Assembly (NCBI RefSeq): GCF_030732225.1
Contig: NZ_CP132230.1
Span: 648,001 to 712,000 of the forward strand
Direction: 5' to 3'
Source of the DNA: Streptococcus iniae
GTDB taxonomy: Bacteria; Bacillota; Bacilli; Lactobacillales; Streptococcaceae
DNA length: 64,000 nt
Under the pieces are notes generated by a model. It had not been told where the DNA came from. It ran no database searches and worked only from the letters and a program-made list of their open reading frames with translations. Each line of letters starts with the position of its first letter. Position 1 is the stretch's first letter. The translations under genes and the position numbers were made by a program. Shown here in pieces: positions 34,826 to 44,526 of this stretch.

Positions 34826-37105
34826 ATGAAAAAACACTCATATTTATTGATGGCGGGAATTGCCTTAACCTGTAGTTTAAGCTTATCAGCCTGTCACTCG
34901 CAAGGGGAAAAAAAGCCAAATCAACCCTCTAAACATCTTAAAAGTAAAAAAGTAGATGCTAAGAAAAAAAGTAAAACTAGCCAGAAAAAACAAAAAGGTG
35001 TAGCAGGAGTTGACTACCCAACAGACGATGGTTTTATGTTAAGTAAACAGTCAAAAATTCTATCTAAGACAGACTCTGGTATTGTTGTTGAACATGATGG
35101 ACACTCGCATTTTATTTTTTATAAAGACCTAAAAGGCAGTCAATTTGCCTATTTGATTCCTGAGGGAGCTAATTTATCAAAACCAATGGTCACAGCAGAG
35201 GCTTCTTCAAACCATGGTTCAGGTCATCATTATGTTTTTAATCCTGCAGATATCGTTGCAGAAGATGCACAAGGCTATACCGTTAGACATGGGGACCATT
35301 TCCACTATATTTTGAAATCAAGTTTGGGAATGTCTGTTTCGCCGTCAACAAATATGCAAGTGCAAGCTCAACACAATTTTGTAAGAAATGTTAACTACAC
35401 CCCTCAAGGCAGTGGCATTTCAGGGCTTGATTTTGCAACCAGTGATGGCTTTAAATTTGACGGTAAAGAAATTGTAGGACAAACCAAAGATAGTATTTTA
35501 GTCAACCATAACGGTCACTTGCACCCCATCACTTTTAATGATTTACGTCAATCAGGCTGGGGCGAGATTGCAGACTACTATGAGAGTCAGTCTAAAGGAG
35601 ATAAAAAAAATACTCCAAAAGATGCCCTTGAAGAAGAGTTTAAAGCAAAGTTGGATTATTTGGCTAAAGAACTAGGACTATCTACGGATCTTATTAAACG
35701 TATTGAGACTAAAGATGGAAAACTTGGTTTAGAGTATCCACATGGCGATCATAGTCATGTGCTCATGTTAACTGACTTTGAAATTGGTAAAGCAATTCCA
35801 GATCCTCATGATTTATACCATGCAAGACAGCTTGAAAAACATAAAATCGGAATGCAAACCCTTAAAAATATGGGATTTGATGATGAGGTTGTTTTGGATA
35901 TTGTGAGAACTCACATGGTTGCAACAGATTTCCCATCAAATGAAACAAATCCTAAGGCTATGGAAAAATGGTTAGCAAGTGTTACAAAAGTGGATTTAGG
36001 TAGCCGTAAAAATCCTTTGAAACGCTTTGGTTTATCTTACTTACCAAATTTAGAAGCTTTAGGTATTGGTTTTACACCTATCGATGATATGACACCAGTT
36101 CTTCAATTTAAAAAATTGAAACAGTTATTAATGACGGCGACGGGTGTAAAAAATTATGATTTCTTAAGTCAAATGCCAATGCTTGAAAGCATTGATGTTT
36201 CACAAAATGGTTTAGATGATTTGAGCTTTTTAGTACCTTATAAAAAGCTTAACCTAGTTGCTGCTGCTGACAACAATTTGAAAACACTGGCTCCGCTAGC
36301 AGAATTGCCCAATTTACAGTTTCTTGTTTTAAGTAATAATCAGATTAGTGATTTAAGTCCATTGGCTTCATTGTCTAAAATTCAAGAGATTCATATCGAA
36401 AATAATAAGTTGTCAAACTTAAATGCCTTAACAGGAAAAGAAAGTTTAAAAATACTTAACTTATCTGAAAATAAAGGATTTGATGCTGATAGTCTGAAAC
36501 TACCAAATTTAGAAATGTTGACTTTAGAGAAAGTAGATTTAAAATCGTTAGATTTTATTAAAAACAATCCTTCATTGACAGAATTAACAGTTAGTCATAA
36601 TCAACTGAAACAATTAGATGGCATTGAAGGTCATAAACGTTTGGTGAACTTGAAAGCTGAGTCTAATCAATTACAAACAATAAAACTGCCTCATAAACAA
36701 GAATCTTTGAAATATTTAAATGTTTCAAAAAATGAATTGAAAGATTTGGAAGGTGTTAATGATTATCAAAAACTTGAAACCTTAAGAGCAGCTACTAACA
36801 AACTGACAAGTCTAAAACTAAAAGAAGCAAATCATCAGGTAACCAGCTTAGATGTTAGTGATAACAATATTCCTTTAGAAGAATTGAAACAACCTCAAGA
36901 AAATGCTATTCCAATTGTTATTGCACAAAATTTCCCATCAGTAAGAGAGGGGAGTGCAGCTGACAACGGCACGGCGGAAGAAAAAGCTAAGAGAGCTACT
37001 GATGCTGAAAGTGCTTCTCATGAAGAGTTAGAGCATAGTGAAGACGATCATCATAATCATGAGCACCACCATCATGATGAAGATGAGCATGACCATGATC
37101 ATTAA
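34826..37105 (+). CDS. slr: Slr-type histidine-triad, leucine-rich-repeat surface lipoprotein
   Basis: 759 residues. The signal peptide ends in lipobox LSAC (C23). Four HxxHxH histidine-triad motifs follow at 90-95, 155-160, 228-233 and 306-311, and then internalin-like 22-residue leucine-rich repeats run from about 400 to 700 (LDDLSFL, ISDLSPLASL, LSNLNAL). The last 40 residues are an extreme His/Asp/Glu tail, a likely zinc sponge. Relatives (Slr in S. pyogenes, Blr in S. agalactiae) bind collagen or host receptors. With the AdcR operator upstream, a role in zinc scavenging and host contact under zinc starvation is likely. CGGAGG lies before the ATG. Confidence 0.93.
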   Translation: MKKHSYLLMAGIALTCSLSLSACHSQGEKKPNQPSKHLKSKKVDAKKKSKTSQKKQKGVAGVDYPTDDGFMLSKQSKILSKTDSGIVVEHDGHSHFIFYKDLKGSQFAYLIPEGANLSKPMVTAEASSNHGSGHHYVFNPADIVAEDAQGYTVRHGDHFHYILKSSLGMSVSPSTNMQVQAQHNFVRNVNYTPQGSGISGLDFATSDGFKFDGKEIVGQTKDSILVNHNGHLHPITFNDLRQSGWGEIADYYESQSKGDKKNTPKDALEEEFKAKLDYLAKELGLSTDLIKRIETKDGKLGLEYPHGDHSHVLMLTDFEIGKAIPDPHDLYHARQLEKHKIGMQTLKNMGFDDEVVLDIVRTHMVATDFPSNETNPKAMEKWLASVTKVDLGSRKNPLKRFGLSYLPNLEALGIGFTPIDDMTPVLQFKKLKQLLMTATGVKNYDFLSQMPMLESIDVSQNGLDDLSFLVPYKKLNLVAAADNNLKTLAPLAELPNLQFLVLSNNQISDLSPLASLSKIQEIHIENNKLSNLNALTGKESLKILNLSENKGFDADSLKLPNLEMLTLEKVDLKSLDFIKNNPSLTELTVSHNQLKQLDGIEGHKRLVNLKAESNQLQTIKLPHKQESLKYLNVSKNELKDLEGVNDYQKLETLRAATNKLTSLKLKEANHQVTSLDVSDNNIPLEELKQPQENAIPIVIAQNFPSVREGSAADNGTAEEKAKRATDAESASHEELEHSEDDHHNHEHHHHDEDEHDHDH

Positions 37106-37174
37106 TAAAAGGCATTGCTTTTAGCAAAAAATAATAAGGTTACATTGGAGTCGCCATAAGCTTGCTTCAATCTG

Positions 37175-37203
37175 AGAAGTTGACATTAGTCAGCTTCTTT
37201 TTT
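37175..37203 (+). terminator. Terminator after slr
   Basis: AGAAGTTGAC, ATTA, GTCAGCTTCT and a T run; one G-T pair. Confidence 0.85.
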
Positions 37204-37244
37204 TGAATAGTGCAAGACAATTTTCTCAAAAATAGTAAGAAACG

Positions 37245-37253
37245 TGTTATAAT
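37245..37253 (+). promoter_or_regulatory. Extended -10 promoter of the metK leader
   Basis: TGT followed by TATAAT (37248-37253), placing the transcript start near 37260, just before the GUCCC anti-Shine-Dalgarno of the candidate riboswitch. Confidence 0.7.
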
Positions 37254-37259
37254 GGAGGA

Positions 37260-37492
37260 GTTATGAGTCCCGAAAAGACATTTTTACTTTGACCAAATCT
37301 ATGCTTTAGCGCATTAGTGGAGGAAAAGAGAAGTGGTGCTTTGTAACTCTCTTTGTTTTATGGCAACAAAACTTGCTGTTAAACAAAGGAAAACCTGTGG
37401 AATGGTCCATAGTGTTTTCAACATTTGCATTTTTTTGACGTTTTTAAAACATGAAAACGTCAATAATTATTTAAAGGGGGGACATTTTTATG
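37260..37492 (+). promoter_or_regulatory. Candidate SMK-box (SAM-III) riboswitch of metK
   Basis: The leader begins with AGUCCCGAAAAG (37266-37277) and ends with the Shine-Dalgarno run GGGGGGACAU (37476-37485). GUCCC (37267-37271) can pair with GGGAC (37479-37483) and sequester the ribosome site, as in the SMK box found upstream of metK in Lactobacillales (GUUCCCGAAAGG ... GGGGGAAU in Enterococcus). About 200 bases separate the halves and include a hairpin GACGTTTT/AAAACGTC (37437-37461). SAM would stabilise the paired, translationally off form. This is pattern-based; the three-way junction was not modelled. Confidence 0.72.
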
Positions 37493-38677
37493 TCAGAACG
37501 TAAACTTTTTACATCTGAATCTGTATCTGAGGGGCATCCTGATAAGATTGCTGATCAAATTTCAGATGCTATTTTAGATGCTATTCTCGCTGAGGATCCT
37601 GATTCACACGTTGCAGCTGAAACAGCTGTATATACTGGCTCTGTTCATGTATTTGGTGAAATTTCGACCAATGCTTATGTGGATATTAACCGTGTTGTTC
37701 GTGATACTATTGCTGAGATTGGTTATACTGAAGCCGAATATGGTTTTTCTGCAGAGTCAGTCGGGGTGCATCCATCGCTTGTTGAACAATCTTCAGATAT
37801 TGCTCAAGGAGTTAATGAAGCGCTAGAGGTAAGAGAAGGGCAAAAAGATGATTTAAGTCTTATCGGAGCTGGGGACCAAGGTCTCATGTTTGGTTTTGCT
37901 ATCGATGAAACAGAAGAATTGATGCCATTGCCGATTTCATTGTCACATCGTTTGGTTAAAAAATTAGCTGATTTGAGAAAATCAGGAGAGATTTCTTATT
38001 TAAGACCTGATGCAAAATCACAGGTAACTGTTGAGTATGATGAAAATGATCAACCATCTCGAGTGGATACAGTTGTTATTTCAACACAACACGATCCTGA
38101 TGTGACCAATGAAACCATTAGACGTGATGTTATTGAAAAAGTGATTAAGTCGGTTATTCCAGCGAAATTTATTGATGACAAGACTAAATACTTTATCAAT
38201 CCGACCGGCCGTTTTGTTATTGGTGGGCCTCAAGGGGACTCAGGTTTAACAGGCCGTAAAATTATTGTTGATACATACGGTGGCTATTCTCGCCATGGTG
38301 GTGGTGCCTTCTCAGGAAAAGATGCTACCAAGGTAGACCGTTCTGCATCTTACGCAGCTCGTTATATTGCTAAAAATATTGTAGCAGCCGGCTTAGCTAG
38401 AAAAGTTGAGGTGCAATTAGCATACGCTATTGGGGTTGCACATCCTGTTTCAGTTCGTGTGGATACTTTTGGAACATCACGTGTTTCGGAATCACAATTA
38501 GAAGCAGCAGTGAGACATCATTTTGACTTGCGTCCAGCAGGTATCATCAAAATGCTTGATTTGAAACGTCCAATTTATAAGCAAACAGCTGCTTACGGAC
38601 ATATGGGGAGAACGGATATTGATCTGCCTTGGGAAAAATGTGATAAAGCTGACGCATTAAAGGCCTTTTTAGCTTAA
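37490..38677 (+). CDS. metK: S-adenosylmethionine synthetase
   Basis: 395 residues making SAM from methionine and ATP in the cytosol. Signature motifs [12 protein letters not shown] and [23 protein letters not shown] (here SASYAARY) are present, with the N-terminal [17 protein letters not shown]. The G-rich Shine-Dalgarno is part of the proposed SMK riboswitch, so product feedback at translation is expected. It is a single-gene unit followed by murA with its own upstream region. Confidence 0.97.
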   Translation: MSERKLFTSESVSEGHPDKIADQISDAILDAILAEDPDSHVAAETAVYTGSVHVFGEISTNAYVDINRVVRDTIAEIGYTEAEYGFSAESVGVHPSLVEQSSDIAQGVNEALEVREGQKDDLSLIGAGDQGLMFGFAIDETEELMPLPISLSHRLVKKLADLRKSGEISYLRPDAKSQVTVEYDENDQPSRVDTVVISTQHDPDVTNETIRRDVIEKVIKSVIPAKFIDDKTKYFINPTGRFVIGGPQGDSGLTGRKIIVDTYGGYSRHGGGAFSGKDATKVDRSASYAARYIAKNIVAAGLARKVEVQLAYAIGVAHPVSVRVDTFGTSRVSESQLEAAVRHHFDLRPAGIIKMLDLKRPIYKQTAAYGHMGRTDIDLPWEKCDKADALKAFLA

Positions 38678-38859
38678 ACTGTTAGTGAATAGTAGAATGA
38701 ATTAATCAGAGGTAACCAAATAAGGTTATCTCTGATTTTCTGCTTTGGAAGAAGAGGTCTCGTTTTTAAACTAATTTGCTTCATCAAGGTATTTGTAATG
38801 CGTTGAAAATTGTGATAAAATGATAAGGTTGAATTCAAGTATAAGAAAGTTTTGGTTGT

Positions 38860-40119
38860 ATGCGTAAAATTATTATCAATGGTGGTAAGCCTTTAAGTGG
38901 AGAAGTGACGGTCTCCGGTGCAAAAAACAGTGTTGTAGCCCTTATTCCTGCTATTATCTTAGCAAAAGATCTTGTTGTATTAGATGGTGTTCCAGCCATT
39001 AGTGATGTTGATAGTCTTATTGAAATCATGGAAGTTATGGGAGCCAAAGTGTCCTATGAAGGGGATTGCTTAACAATTGATCCTAGTGGTGTGGAAAGTG
39101 TACCAATGCCTTATGGGAAAATCAATAGTCTTAGAGCATCTTATTATTTCTATGGAAGTTTACTTGGTCGTTTTGGTGAAGCAACGGTTGGCTTACCAGG
39201 TGGTTGTGATTTGGGTCCTAGACCGATTGATTTGCATTTAAAAGCTTTTGAAGCTATGGGAGCAGAGATTTCTTATGAAGGCGAGAATATGCGTCTTTCA
39301 GCTCCTGATGGGCACCTTCATGGGGCACACATTTTCATGGATACTGTTAGTGTCGGTGCAACCATCAATACGATGTTAGCAGCAACAACTGCAAATGGGA
39401 AAACAACTATTGAGAATGCTGCTAGAGAACCGGAAATTATCGATATTGCAACCTTGTTAAACAATATGGGAGCACATATTCGTGGAGCTGGAACGGATGT
39501 TATCACCATCGAAGGGGTAACAGAACTTCACGGGACGACGCACCAAGTTATTCCTGATCGAATTGAAGCTGGGACCTATATTGCCATGGCTGCAGCTGTT
39601 GGGAATGGTGTTAAGGTTTCTAATGTTCTATATGAGCATTTAGAGAGTTTTATTGCAAAACTTGAAGAGATGGGGGTTCGAATGACGGTTGAAGAAGATT
39701 CAATTTACGTTGAAAAGCAAGAGCATCTCAAAGCAGTTACTATTAAAACATCACCTTATCCGGGCTTTGCCACAGATTTACAGCAACCTCTCACTCCCTT
39801 GTTGCTGACTGCTTCTGGTAGAGGAAGTATTATTTATACCATTTATCAAAAACGTGTTAATCATGTTCCTGAATTGGCTAGAATGGGTGCGAAAATAGCA
39901 ACTCTAGGAGATCAGATTGTTTATGATGGGCCAGCAGTTCTAAGTGGCGCACAAGTAAAGGCTACTGACTTAAGAGCTGGTGCAGCACTTGTGACAGCTG
40001 GCTTAATGGCTGAAGGCCGTACGGAGATAACTAATATTGAGTTTATTCTCAGAGGTTATGCTAATATCATTGAAAAATTACAAGCCTTAGGCGCTGATAT
40101 TCAACTAATTGAAGACTAA
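38860..40119 (+). CDS. murA: UDP-N-acetylglucosamine 1-carboxyvinyltransferase
   Basis: 419 residues. Transfers enolpyruvate from PEP to UDP-GlcNAc, the first committed step of peptidoglycan synthesis. The substrate lysine is in [10 protein letters not shown] and the fosfomycin-target cysteine is C116 in [12 protein letters not shown]. Low-GC Gram-positives usually carry two paralogues (murA and murZ); which one this is cannot be settled here. A terminator follows the stop. Confidence 0.95.
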   Translation: MRKIIINGGKPLSGEVTVSGAKNSVVALIPAIILAKDLVVLDGVPAISDVDSLIEIMEVMGAKVSYEGDCLTIDPSGVESVPMPYGKINSLRASYYFYGSLLGRFGEATVGLPGGCDLGPRPIDLHLKAFEAMGAEISYEGENMRLSAPDGHLHGAHIFMDTVSVGATINTMLAATTANGKTTIENAAREPEIIDIATLLNNMGAHIRGAGTDVITIEGVTELHGTTHQVIPDRIEAGTYIAMAAAVGNGVKVSNVLYEHLESFIAKLEEMGVRMTVEEDSIYVEKQEHLKAVTIKTSPYPGFATDLQQPLTPLLLTASGRGSIIYTIYQKRVNHVPELARMGAKIATLGDQIVYDGPAVLSGAQVKATDLRAGAALVTAGLMAEGRTEITNIEFILRGYANIIEKLQALGADIQLIED

Positions 40120-40121
40120 AA

Positions 40122-40153
40122 AGTAAAGAGAATCGAGAGATTCTCTTTTTACT
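40122..40153. terminator. Terminator after murA
   Basis: AGTAAAGAGAATC, GAGA, GATTCTCTTTTTACT; nearly symmetric so it may work in both directions. Confidence 0.85.
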
Positions 40154-40335
40154 TGTCTGATGATTGTAAAAAAATAGGATACATTCATCAGATGGTTTTT
40201 GATTTATAACGTTAAAAAAGCTTGTTTATACTTGTGTTTTAGCTTTTTTAGAAAAAATTAGCAAAAAATCATTTAAAATAGATTGACAAATCGTCAGATG
40301 AATAGTAAGATAAAAGTGTAATTAAAACGCTTCCA
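40154..40335 (+). promoter_or_regulatory. Promoter, GntR operators and cre of the glucuronide transporter operon
   Basis: TTGACA (40283-40288), 17-base spacer, TAAGAT (40306-40311). The spacer contains AATCGTCAGATGAAT (40289-40303), a variant of the palindrome seen at two other promoters of the locus. Further copies lie upstream: TTCATCAGATGGTT (40184-40197) and a reverse half-site TGTCTGATGATT (40154-40165). A cre-like site TTAAAACGCTTCCA (40322-40335, two mismatches to TGWNANCGNTNWCA) lies just after the -10. Confidence 0.75.
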
Positions 40336-40368
40336 ATAAGTGTTAGCAAAAACAAGGAGGTTTCTCTC

Positions 40369-41913
40369 ATGGAGAAAACAATGGAACAAAGGGAAGAAGT
40401 GGTAAGCTATAATCGTGCTAAGGTGTGGCAATTAGTTCTTTTTGCTCTTAATAATGCGTCAACAAACATTTATTTATTTACATTTATGTTTGTTACTTAC
40501 TTCTCGACGGGTGTTTTGGGACTAGCAGCAATCTTTGTTAGTCAGATTATGGGCTATATCCGTATTTTTGACGGCTTCATTGACCCGGCTATTGGTATTA
40601 TTATTGATAAAACAGAAACAAAATTTGGCAAGTACCGTCCGATTTTGGTTATTGGTAATATTGTGACAGCTTTGTCTTTAATCCTTTTGCTATCACTTTC
40701 AGCTGTTGATCAAGGGATTCGTTTCCCCTTATTTATCCTTGTTTTGATTATCCATAAAATTGGATACTCTATGCAGCAGACAATAACAAAGGCTGGTCAA
40801 ACGGCTTTAACGAATGATCCAAAACAGCGTCCGATTTTTAATATTGTAGATGCAGTTATGACAACCACATTAATGACTGGAGGTCAGTATGTTGTTTCCA
40901 GTTTCTTAGTTCCTAAATTTGGAAATTTCACACCAGAATTCTTTAAGGTATTGATTTATGGAACAATTGTTATCTCAGCAGTCTTAGCGATTGCAGCAAT
41001 TATTGGTATTTGGTCAAAAGATAATAAAGAATTTTTTGGTTTAGGTGAAAATACACAAAAAACTGAACTTAAAGATTATTGGAAGGTTTTAAAAGGGAAC
41101 AAGCCGCTACAAGTGTTATCTATTGCTGCAGCTTTGGTTAAGTTTGCCGTTCAGTTCTTCGGTGACTCTGTTGTAATGGTTATTTTATTTGGGATTCTCT
41201 TTGGAAACTATGCTCTTTCAGGACAATTTTCTTTGTTATATGTTGTGCCTGGTGTTGTTATTAATATTATTTTCTCAAGTATTGCACGTAAAAAAGGGCT
41301 TCGTTTTTCATATGTAAAAGCTCTTCAAGTTGGTTTGGTTGGTTTAGTTGCATTTGGTGCAGTGTTATACTTTGGTCATCCAGGTGATCTAAGTCTTGCT
41401 AAAATCAACATGTATACTATTTTATTCATTGTGACAAATATTATTGCACGTTTTGCCTCTCAAGCTCCTGCGAGTTTGGTTCTGACGATGGGGGCGGATA
41501 TTTCTGATTTTGAAACTTCAGAATCAGGTCGCTATGTCTCTGGGATGATTGGGACAATCTTCTCGCTAACGGACTCTATTGCCTCTTCTTTTGCTCCAAT
41601 GGTTGTCGGAGCTGTACTTGCAGGTATAGGATTTGCTAAAGCTTATCCTACTATGGAAACACCATTGACTCCAGAGCTAAAAATGGCCTTAATGGTTCTT
41701 CTTGTAGGTGTACCATTTGTAGCATTACTTGTTGCCTTAGTTTTAATGAGATTTTATAAACTTGATAAAGAAGAAATGATTCGTATTCAAGAGAAAATAC
41801 AAGTTATGAAAGCTGCTTCAAGTGACGAGCGTGTTAAAGCTATTGCGAAGAATGTTCCATTAACTGATATGGATTATGTTGATGTTACCAATTATCCTGT
41901 TGATAAAGACTAG
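40369..41913 (+). CDS. GPH-family sugar:cation symporter (glucuronide transporter)
   Basis: 514 residues with about 12 membrane helices and the GPH/MelB-type motif FDGFIDPAIGIIIDKTETKFGKYRP near residues 65-90 (shown in part by FDGFIDPAIG). GPH proteins import glycosides with a proton or sodium ion; UidB, the E. coli glucuronide carrier, belongs here. The first place in a glucuronate catabolic locus and the intracellular GH79 enzyme downstream suggest that the cargo is a glucuronide or GlcA-containing oligosaccharide. AAGGAGG precedes the ATG. The C-terminus is a soluble tail of about 50 residues. Confidence 0.88.
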   Translation: MEKTMEQREEVVSYNRAKVWQLVLFALNNASTNIYLFTFMFVTYFSTGVLGLAAIFVSQIMGYIRIFDGFIDPAIGIIIDKTETKFGKYRPILVIGNIVTALSLILLLSLSAVDQGIRFPLFILVLIIHKIGYSMQQTITKAGQTALTNDPKQRPIFNIVDAVMTTTLMTGGQYVVSSFLVPKFGNFTPEFFKVLIYGTIVISAVLAIAAIIGIWSKDNKEFFGLGENTQKTELKDYWKVLKGNKPLQVLSIAAALVKFAVQFFGDSVVMVILFGILFGNYALSGQFSLLYVVPGVVINIIFSSIARKKGLRFSYVKALQVGLVGLVAFGAVLYFGHPGDLSLAKINMYTILFIVTNIIARFASQAPASLVLTMGADISDFETSESGRYVSGMIGTIFSLTDSIASSFAPMVVGAVLAGIGFAKAYPTMETPLTPELKMALMVLLVGVPFVALLVALVLMRFYKLDKEEMIRIQEKIQVMKAASSDERVKAIAKNVPLTDMDYVDVTNYPVDKD

Positions 41914-41971
41914 TTTTCTGAGGCAGCTCCTTTTTAAGGTAGCTGTTTCTTATTTATAAAAGGAGCAAAGT

Positions 41972-42997
41972 ATGAAAAAAGTTATTTCACTGGGTGAAAT
42001 TTTATTACGATTGACGCCACCTCAATACCAAACCTTAAGCCAAGCAAATTCCTTAGAGTGTCAATTTGGTGGATCAGAATTAAATGTATTAGCTACTTTG
42101 GCTCAATTAGGGCATCAAGTGGCGATGGTTTCAGCTATTCCAGATAATGATTTGGGAACCATGACACAACAATTTTTATTTTCCAAACAAATAGGTCAAA
42201 AAGCAGTTATTCGAAAAGGACAACGGCTGGGCCTTTATTACTATCAAAAGGGATTTTCAAGAAGAGCAAGCCGTGTGACGTATGATCGTAAATACTCTGC
42301 TTTTTGGGAAAGTCGGTTAGCGGATTACGATGTAGAGTCCTTGTTTGAAGAAGCAGATTGGTTTCATGTTTCAGGGATAACACCTGCTCTGACGAATGAG
42401 TTATACCATTTAACAGAAGTCTTAATGAAAAAGGCTAAGGAATTGGGTGTAACCATTTCTTTTGATTTAAATTTTAGAGAGAGTCTTTGGTCATCTTTTC
42501 AAGAGGCGCGGGATTTATTGTCGCCTTTAGTAGCTTTAGCGGATGTATGCATTGGTCTTGAACCTATTCATTTACCGAGTGAAGTAAATGATTTGAAAGA
42601 TGAATTGGGCTTGAAGGCACCTTACAAGGATAAAATAATCCTTTTAGAGGTGCTAGAGGAAATCTGCCAATCTTATCAATTGAAAACTATTGCCTTTACG
42701 CAAAGAGAAATGGGATACCATAATGACTATATTTTAAAAGCATATTTATACTATCAGGGAAAGTTGTATGAGACGACGGAGTCACCTATACAAGTGCTTG
42801 ATCGAGTTGGAACAGGTGATGCTTTTACTGCTGGTTTAATTCATGCTTTCTTAGAAGGGGAGTCTGCCCAAAAGGCACTGGATATTGCAATGGCTTGTTT
42901 CACCTTTAAACACACTATCGAAGGAGATGTTAATTTAATTTCAAAAGAAGATATAGTAAGGTTTATGAATGCGACTTCTTTTGACGTTAAACGCTAA
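41972..42997 (+). CDS. kdgK: 2-dehydro-3-deoxygluconate kinase (PfkB family)
   Basis: 341 residues of the PfkB/ribokinase fold: GGSELNVLATLAQLG at the N-terminus for substrate binding and DRVGTGDAFTAGL with the catalytic aspartate near the C-terminus. In this locus it should phosphorylate 2-keto-3-deoxygluconate to KDPG. It follows the GPH transporter by 58 bases with AAAAGGAGC before the ATG, and the gap holds a small inverted repeat (AGCTCC/GGTAGCT region) of unclear role. Confidence 0.88.
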   Translation: MKKVISLGEILLRLTPPQYQTLSQANSLECQFGGSELNVLATLAQLGHQVAMVSAIPDNDLGTMTQQFLFSKQIGQKAVIRKGQRLGLYYYQKGFSRRASRVTYDRKYSAFWESRLADYDVESLFEEADWFHVSGITPALTNELYHLTEVLMKKAKELGVTISFDLNFRESLWSSFQEARDLLSPLVALADVCIGLEPIHLPSEVNDLKDELGLKAPYKDKIILLEVLEEICQSYQLKTIAFTQREMGYHNDYILKAYLYYQGKLYETTESPIQVLDRVGTGDAFTAGLIHAFLEGESAQKALDIAMACFTFKHTIEGDVNLISKEDIVRFMNATSFDVKR

Positions 42998-43103
42998 AAA
43001 ATGTAAGAGTTTCCAACAAAAAGAATTTATTAACGGATTTCTAATTACCATTACAAAAAAAATAGTGTACAATAGGAATAGCTAGATTAGAAGAGGTGAA
43101 AAG

Positions 43104-43787
43104 ATGGCTAGACCATTAGTTGAACAAACTGCGGAACGTTTATTACAATTAATTCTTGAACGTGAGTATGAGATTGGTGCGAAATTACCAAATGAGTACG
43201 AATTGGCACAAGATTTAGATGTTGGTAGAAGTACCATTCGTGAGGCAGTTAGAAGTTTAGCGACTCGAAATATCTTAGAAGTAAGACAGGGCTCGGGGAC
43301 CTATATTAGTTCTAAAAAAGGGGTATCAGAGGATCCTCTTGGATTTTCATTGGTAAAAGATACAGATCAATTGGCATCTGATTTATTTGAATTAAGACTT
43401 TTACTTGAGCCTAGAATTGCAGAGCTTGTGGCACAAAGAGTCACTGAAGAACACTATTTGGAGCTGGAGAAAATTGTAATTGCTATTGAAGAGGCTGTAG
43501 AAGCCGGGGATGAGAATCATTTGCTTTTAGATGTGCAATTTCATTCTCTGCTTGCTAATTATAGTGGGAATATTGCCATGGATAGTCTGTTACCTGTTAT
43601 CAATCAATCAATTCATCTGATAAATGCTAAATATACCAATATCCAAATGAAGTCGGAAAGTTTGCATGCTCATAGAGATATTTTAAAAGCGATTAAAGAA
43701 AGAAATCCAGTTTCGGCGCATGATGCCATGCTTTTGCACATTATGACGGTTAGAAATTCAGCATTGAAACAGGTTTCAAAAAAATGA
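43104..43787 (+). CDS. GntR/FadR-subfamily transcriptional regulator
   Basis: 227 residues: winged helix-turn-helix (YEIGAKLPNEYELAQDLDVGRSTIREAVRSLATRNILEVRQGSGTYI region) followed by an all-helical FCD ligand domain with the metal-histidine pattern around DVQFHSLLA and HAHRDILKAI. FCD regulators such as UxuR/ExuR/KdgR sense sugar-acid intermediates. It is the only regulator in the locus and probably binds the shared TCATCAGATGA palindromes, released by fructuronate, mannonate or KDG. Its own promoter (TACAAT at 43068-43073) lacks the palindrome. Confidence 0.9.
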   Translation: MARPLVEQTAERLLQLILEREYEIGAKLPNEYELAQDLDVGRSTIREAVRSLATRNILEVRQGSGTYISSKKGVSEDPLGFSLVKDTDQLASDLFELRLLLEPRIAELVAQRVTEEHYLELEKIVIAIEEAVEAGDENHLLLDVQFHSLLANYSGNIAMDSLLPVINQSIHLINAKYTNIQMKSESLHAHRDILKAIKERNPVSAHDAMLLHIMTVRNSALKQVSKK

Positions 43788-43833
43788 AATAAGGAGATAG
43801 TTCTAAAAAACTATCTTTTTTTAGGTCTAAATC

Positions 43834-43883
43834 TTGACAAGTCATCAGATGACTTGTATAATGAGATTAAGATAACGGTTTCA
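43834..43883 (+). promoter_or_regulatory. Promoter, GntR operator and cre of the kdgA-uxaC-uxuA operon
   Basis: TTGACA (43834-43839), 17-base spacer, TATAAT (43857-43862). The spacer is almost exactly a 17-base perfect palindrome AAGTCATCAGATGACTT (43839-43855). A cre-like site AGATAACGGTTTCA (43870-43883, one mismatch) follows the -10. Confidence 0.85.
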
Positions 43884-43898
43884 TAAAAGGAGGTTCCT

Positions 43899-44516
43899 AT
43901 GCTTAACCGATTGAAAGAAAATTTTTTCTTTGCTGTTGTGCGTGGTAAAACAGCAGAAGATGCTATTGAAATTTCAAAACATGCTATTTTAGGTGGTATT
44001 TGTAATATTGAAATCACTTTTTCAACTCCAAATGCCTGTCAAGTGATTAAAAAGTTATCAGATGACTTTAAAGAAGACCAGTCAGTTATTGTTGGAGCAG
44101 GAACTGTTATGACGACTGATTTAGCACAAGAAGCTATTGATGCAGGGGCAAACTTTCTTGTTAGTCCTCACTTTGATTTAGCTATTGCACAATTGGCCAA
44201 TGAAAACGGTGTTTTCTATTTTCCGGGATGTGCTACTGCTACAGAAGTGGTCACAGCTATGAGAGCATCTTGTCCCATCATTAAACTTTTCCCTGGAGGA
44301 ATCGTTGGTCCTGGATTTATCAAAGATATTCATGGACCTATTCCAGAGGTTGACTTAATGCCATCTGGTGGTGTCTCTATTGATAATGTGGCAGAGTGGA
44401 AAAAAGCTGGTGCAATTGCAGTCGGTGTAGGATCTGCACTGTCAAGCAAGGTTGCAAGTCAAGGTTATGATAGTGTTACAGAGATTGCAAAAGCCTTTGT
44501 TTCAGCAATTAAATAA
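43899..44516 (+). CDS. kdgA: KDPG aldolase
   Basis: 205 residues, the size of class I bacterial 2-keto-3-deoxy-6-phosphogluconate aldolases. The Schiff-base lysine lies in PIIKLFPGG, the catalytic glutamate in NIEITFSTP, and VGAGTVMT and MPSGGVS form phosphate- and substrate-binding loops. It splits KDPG to pyruvate and glyceraldehyde-3-phosphate, the last step of the locus. AAAGGAGG precedes the ATG. It is the first gene of the second operon. Confidence 0.95.
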   Translation: MLNRLKENFFFAVVRGKTAEDAIEISKHAILGGICNIEITFSTPNACQVIKKLSDDFKEDQSVIVGAGTVMTTDLAQEAIDAGANFLVSPHFDLAIAQLANENGVFYFPGCATATEVVTAMRASCPIIKLFPGGIVGPGFIKDIHGPIPEVDLMPSGGVSIDNVAEWKKAGAIAVGVGSALSSKVASQGYDSVTEIAKAFVSAIK

Positions 44517-44526
44517 GGAGTTAAGA

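Noticed and set aside
36990..37105. His/Asp/Glu-rich 3' end of slr considered as a low-complexity artefact
   Set aside because: The frame is continuous, ends normally and fits a zinc-regulated metal-binding lipoprotein.
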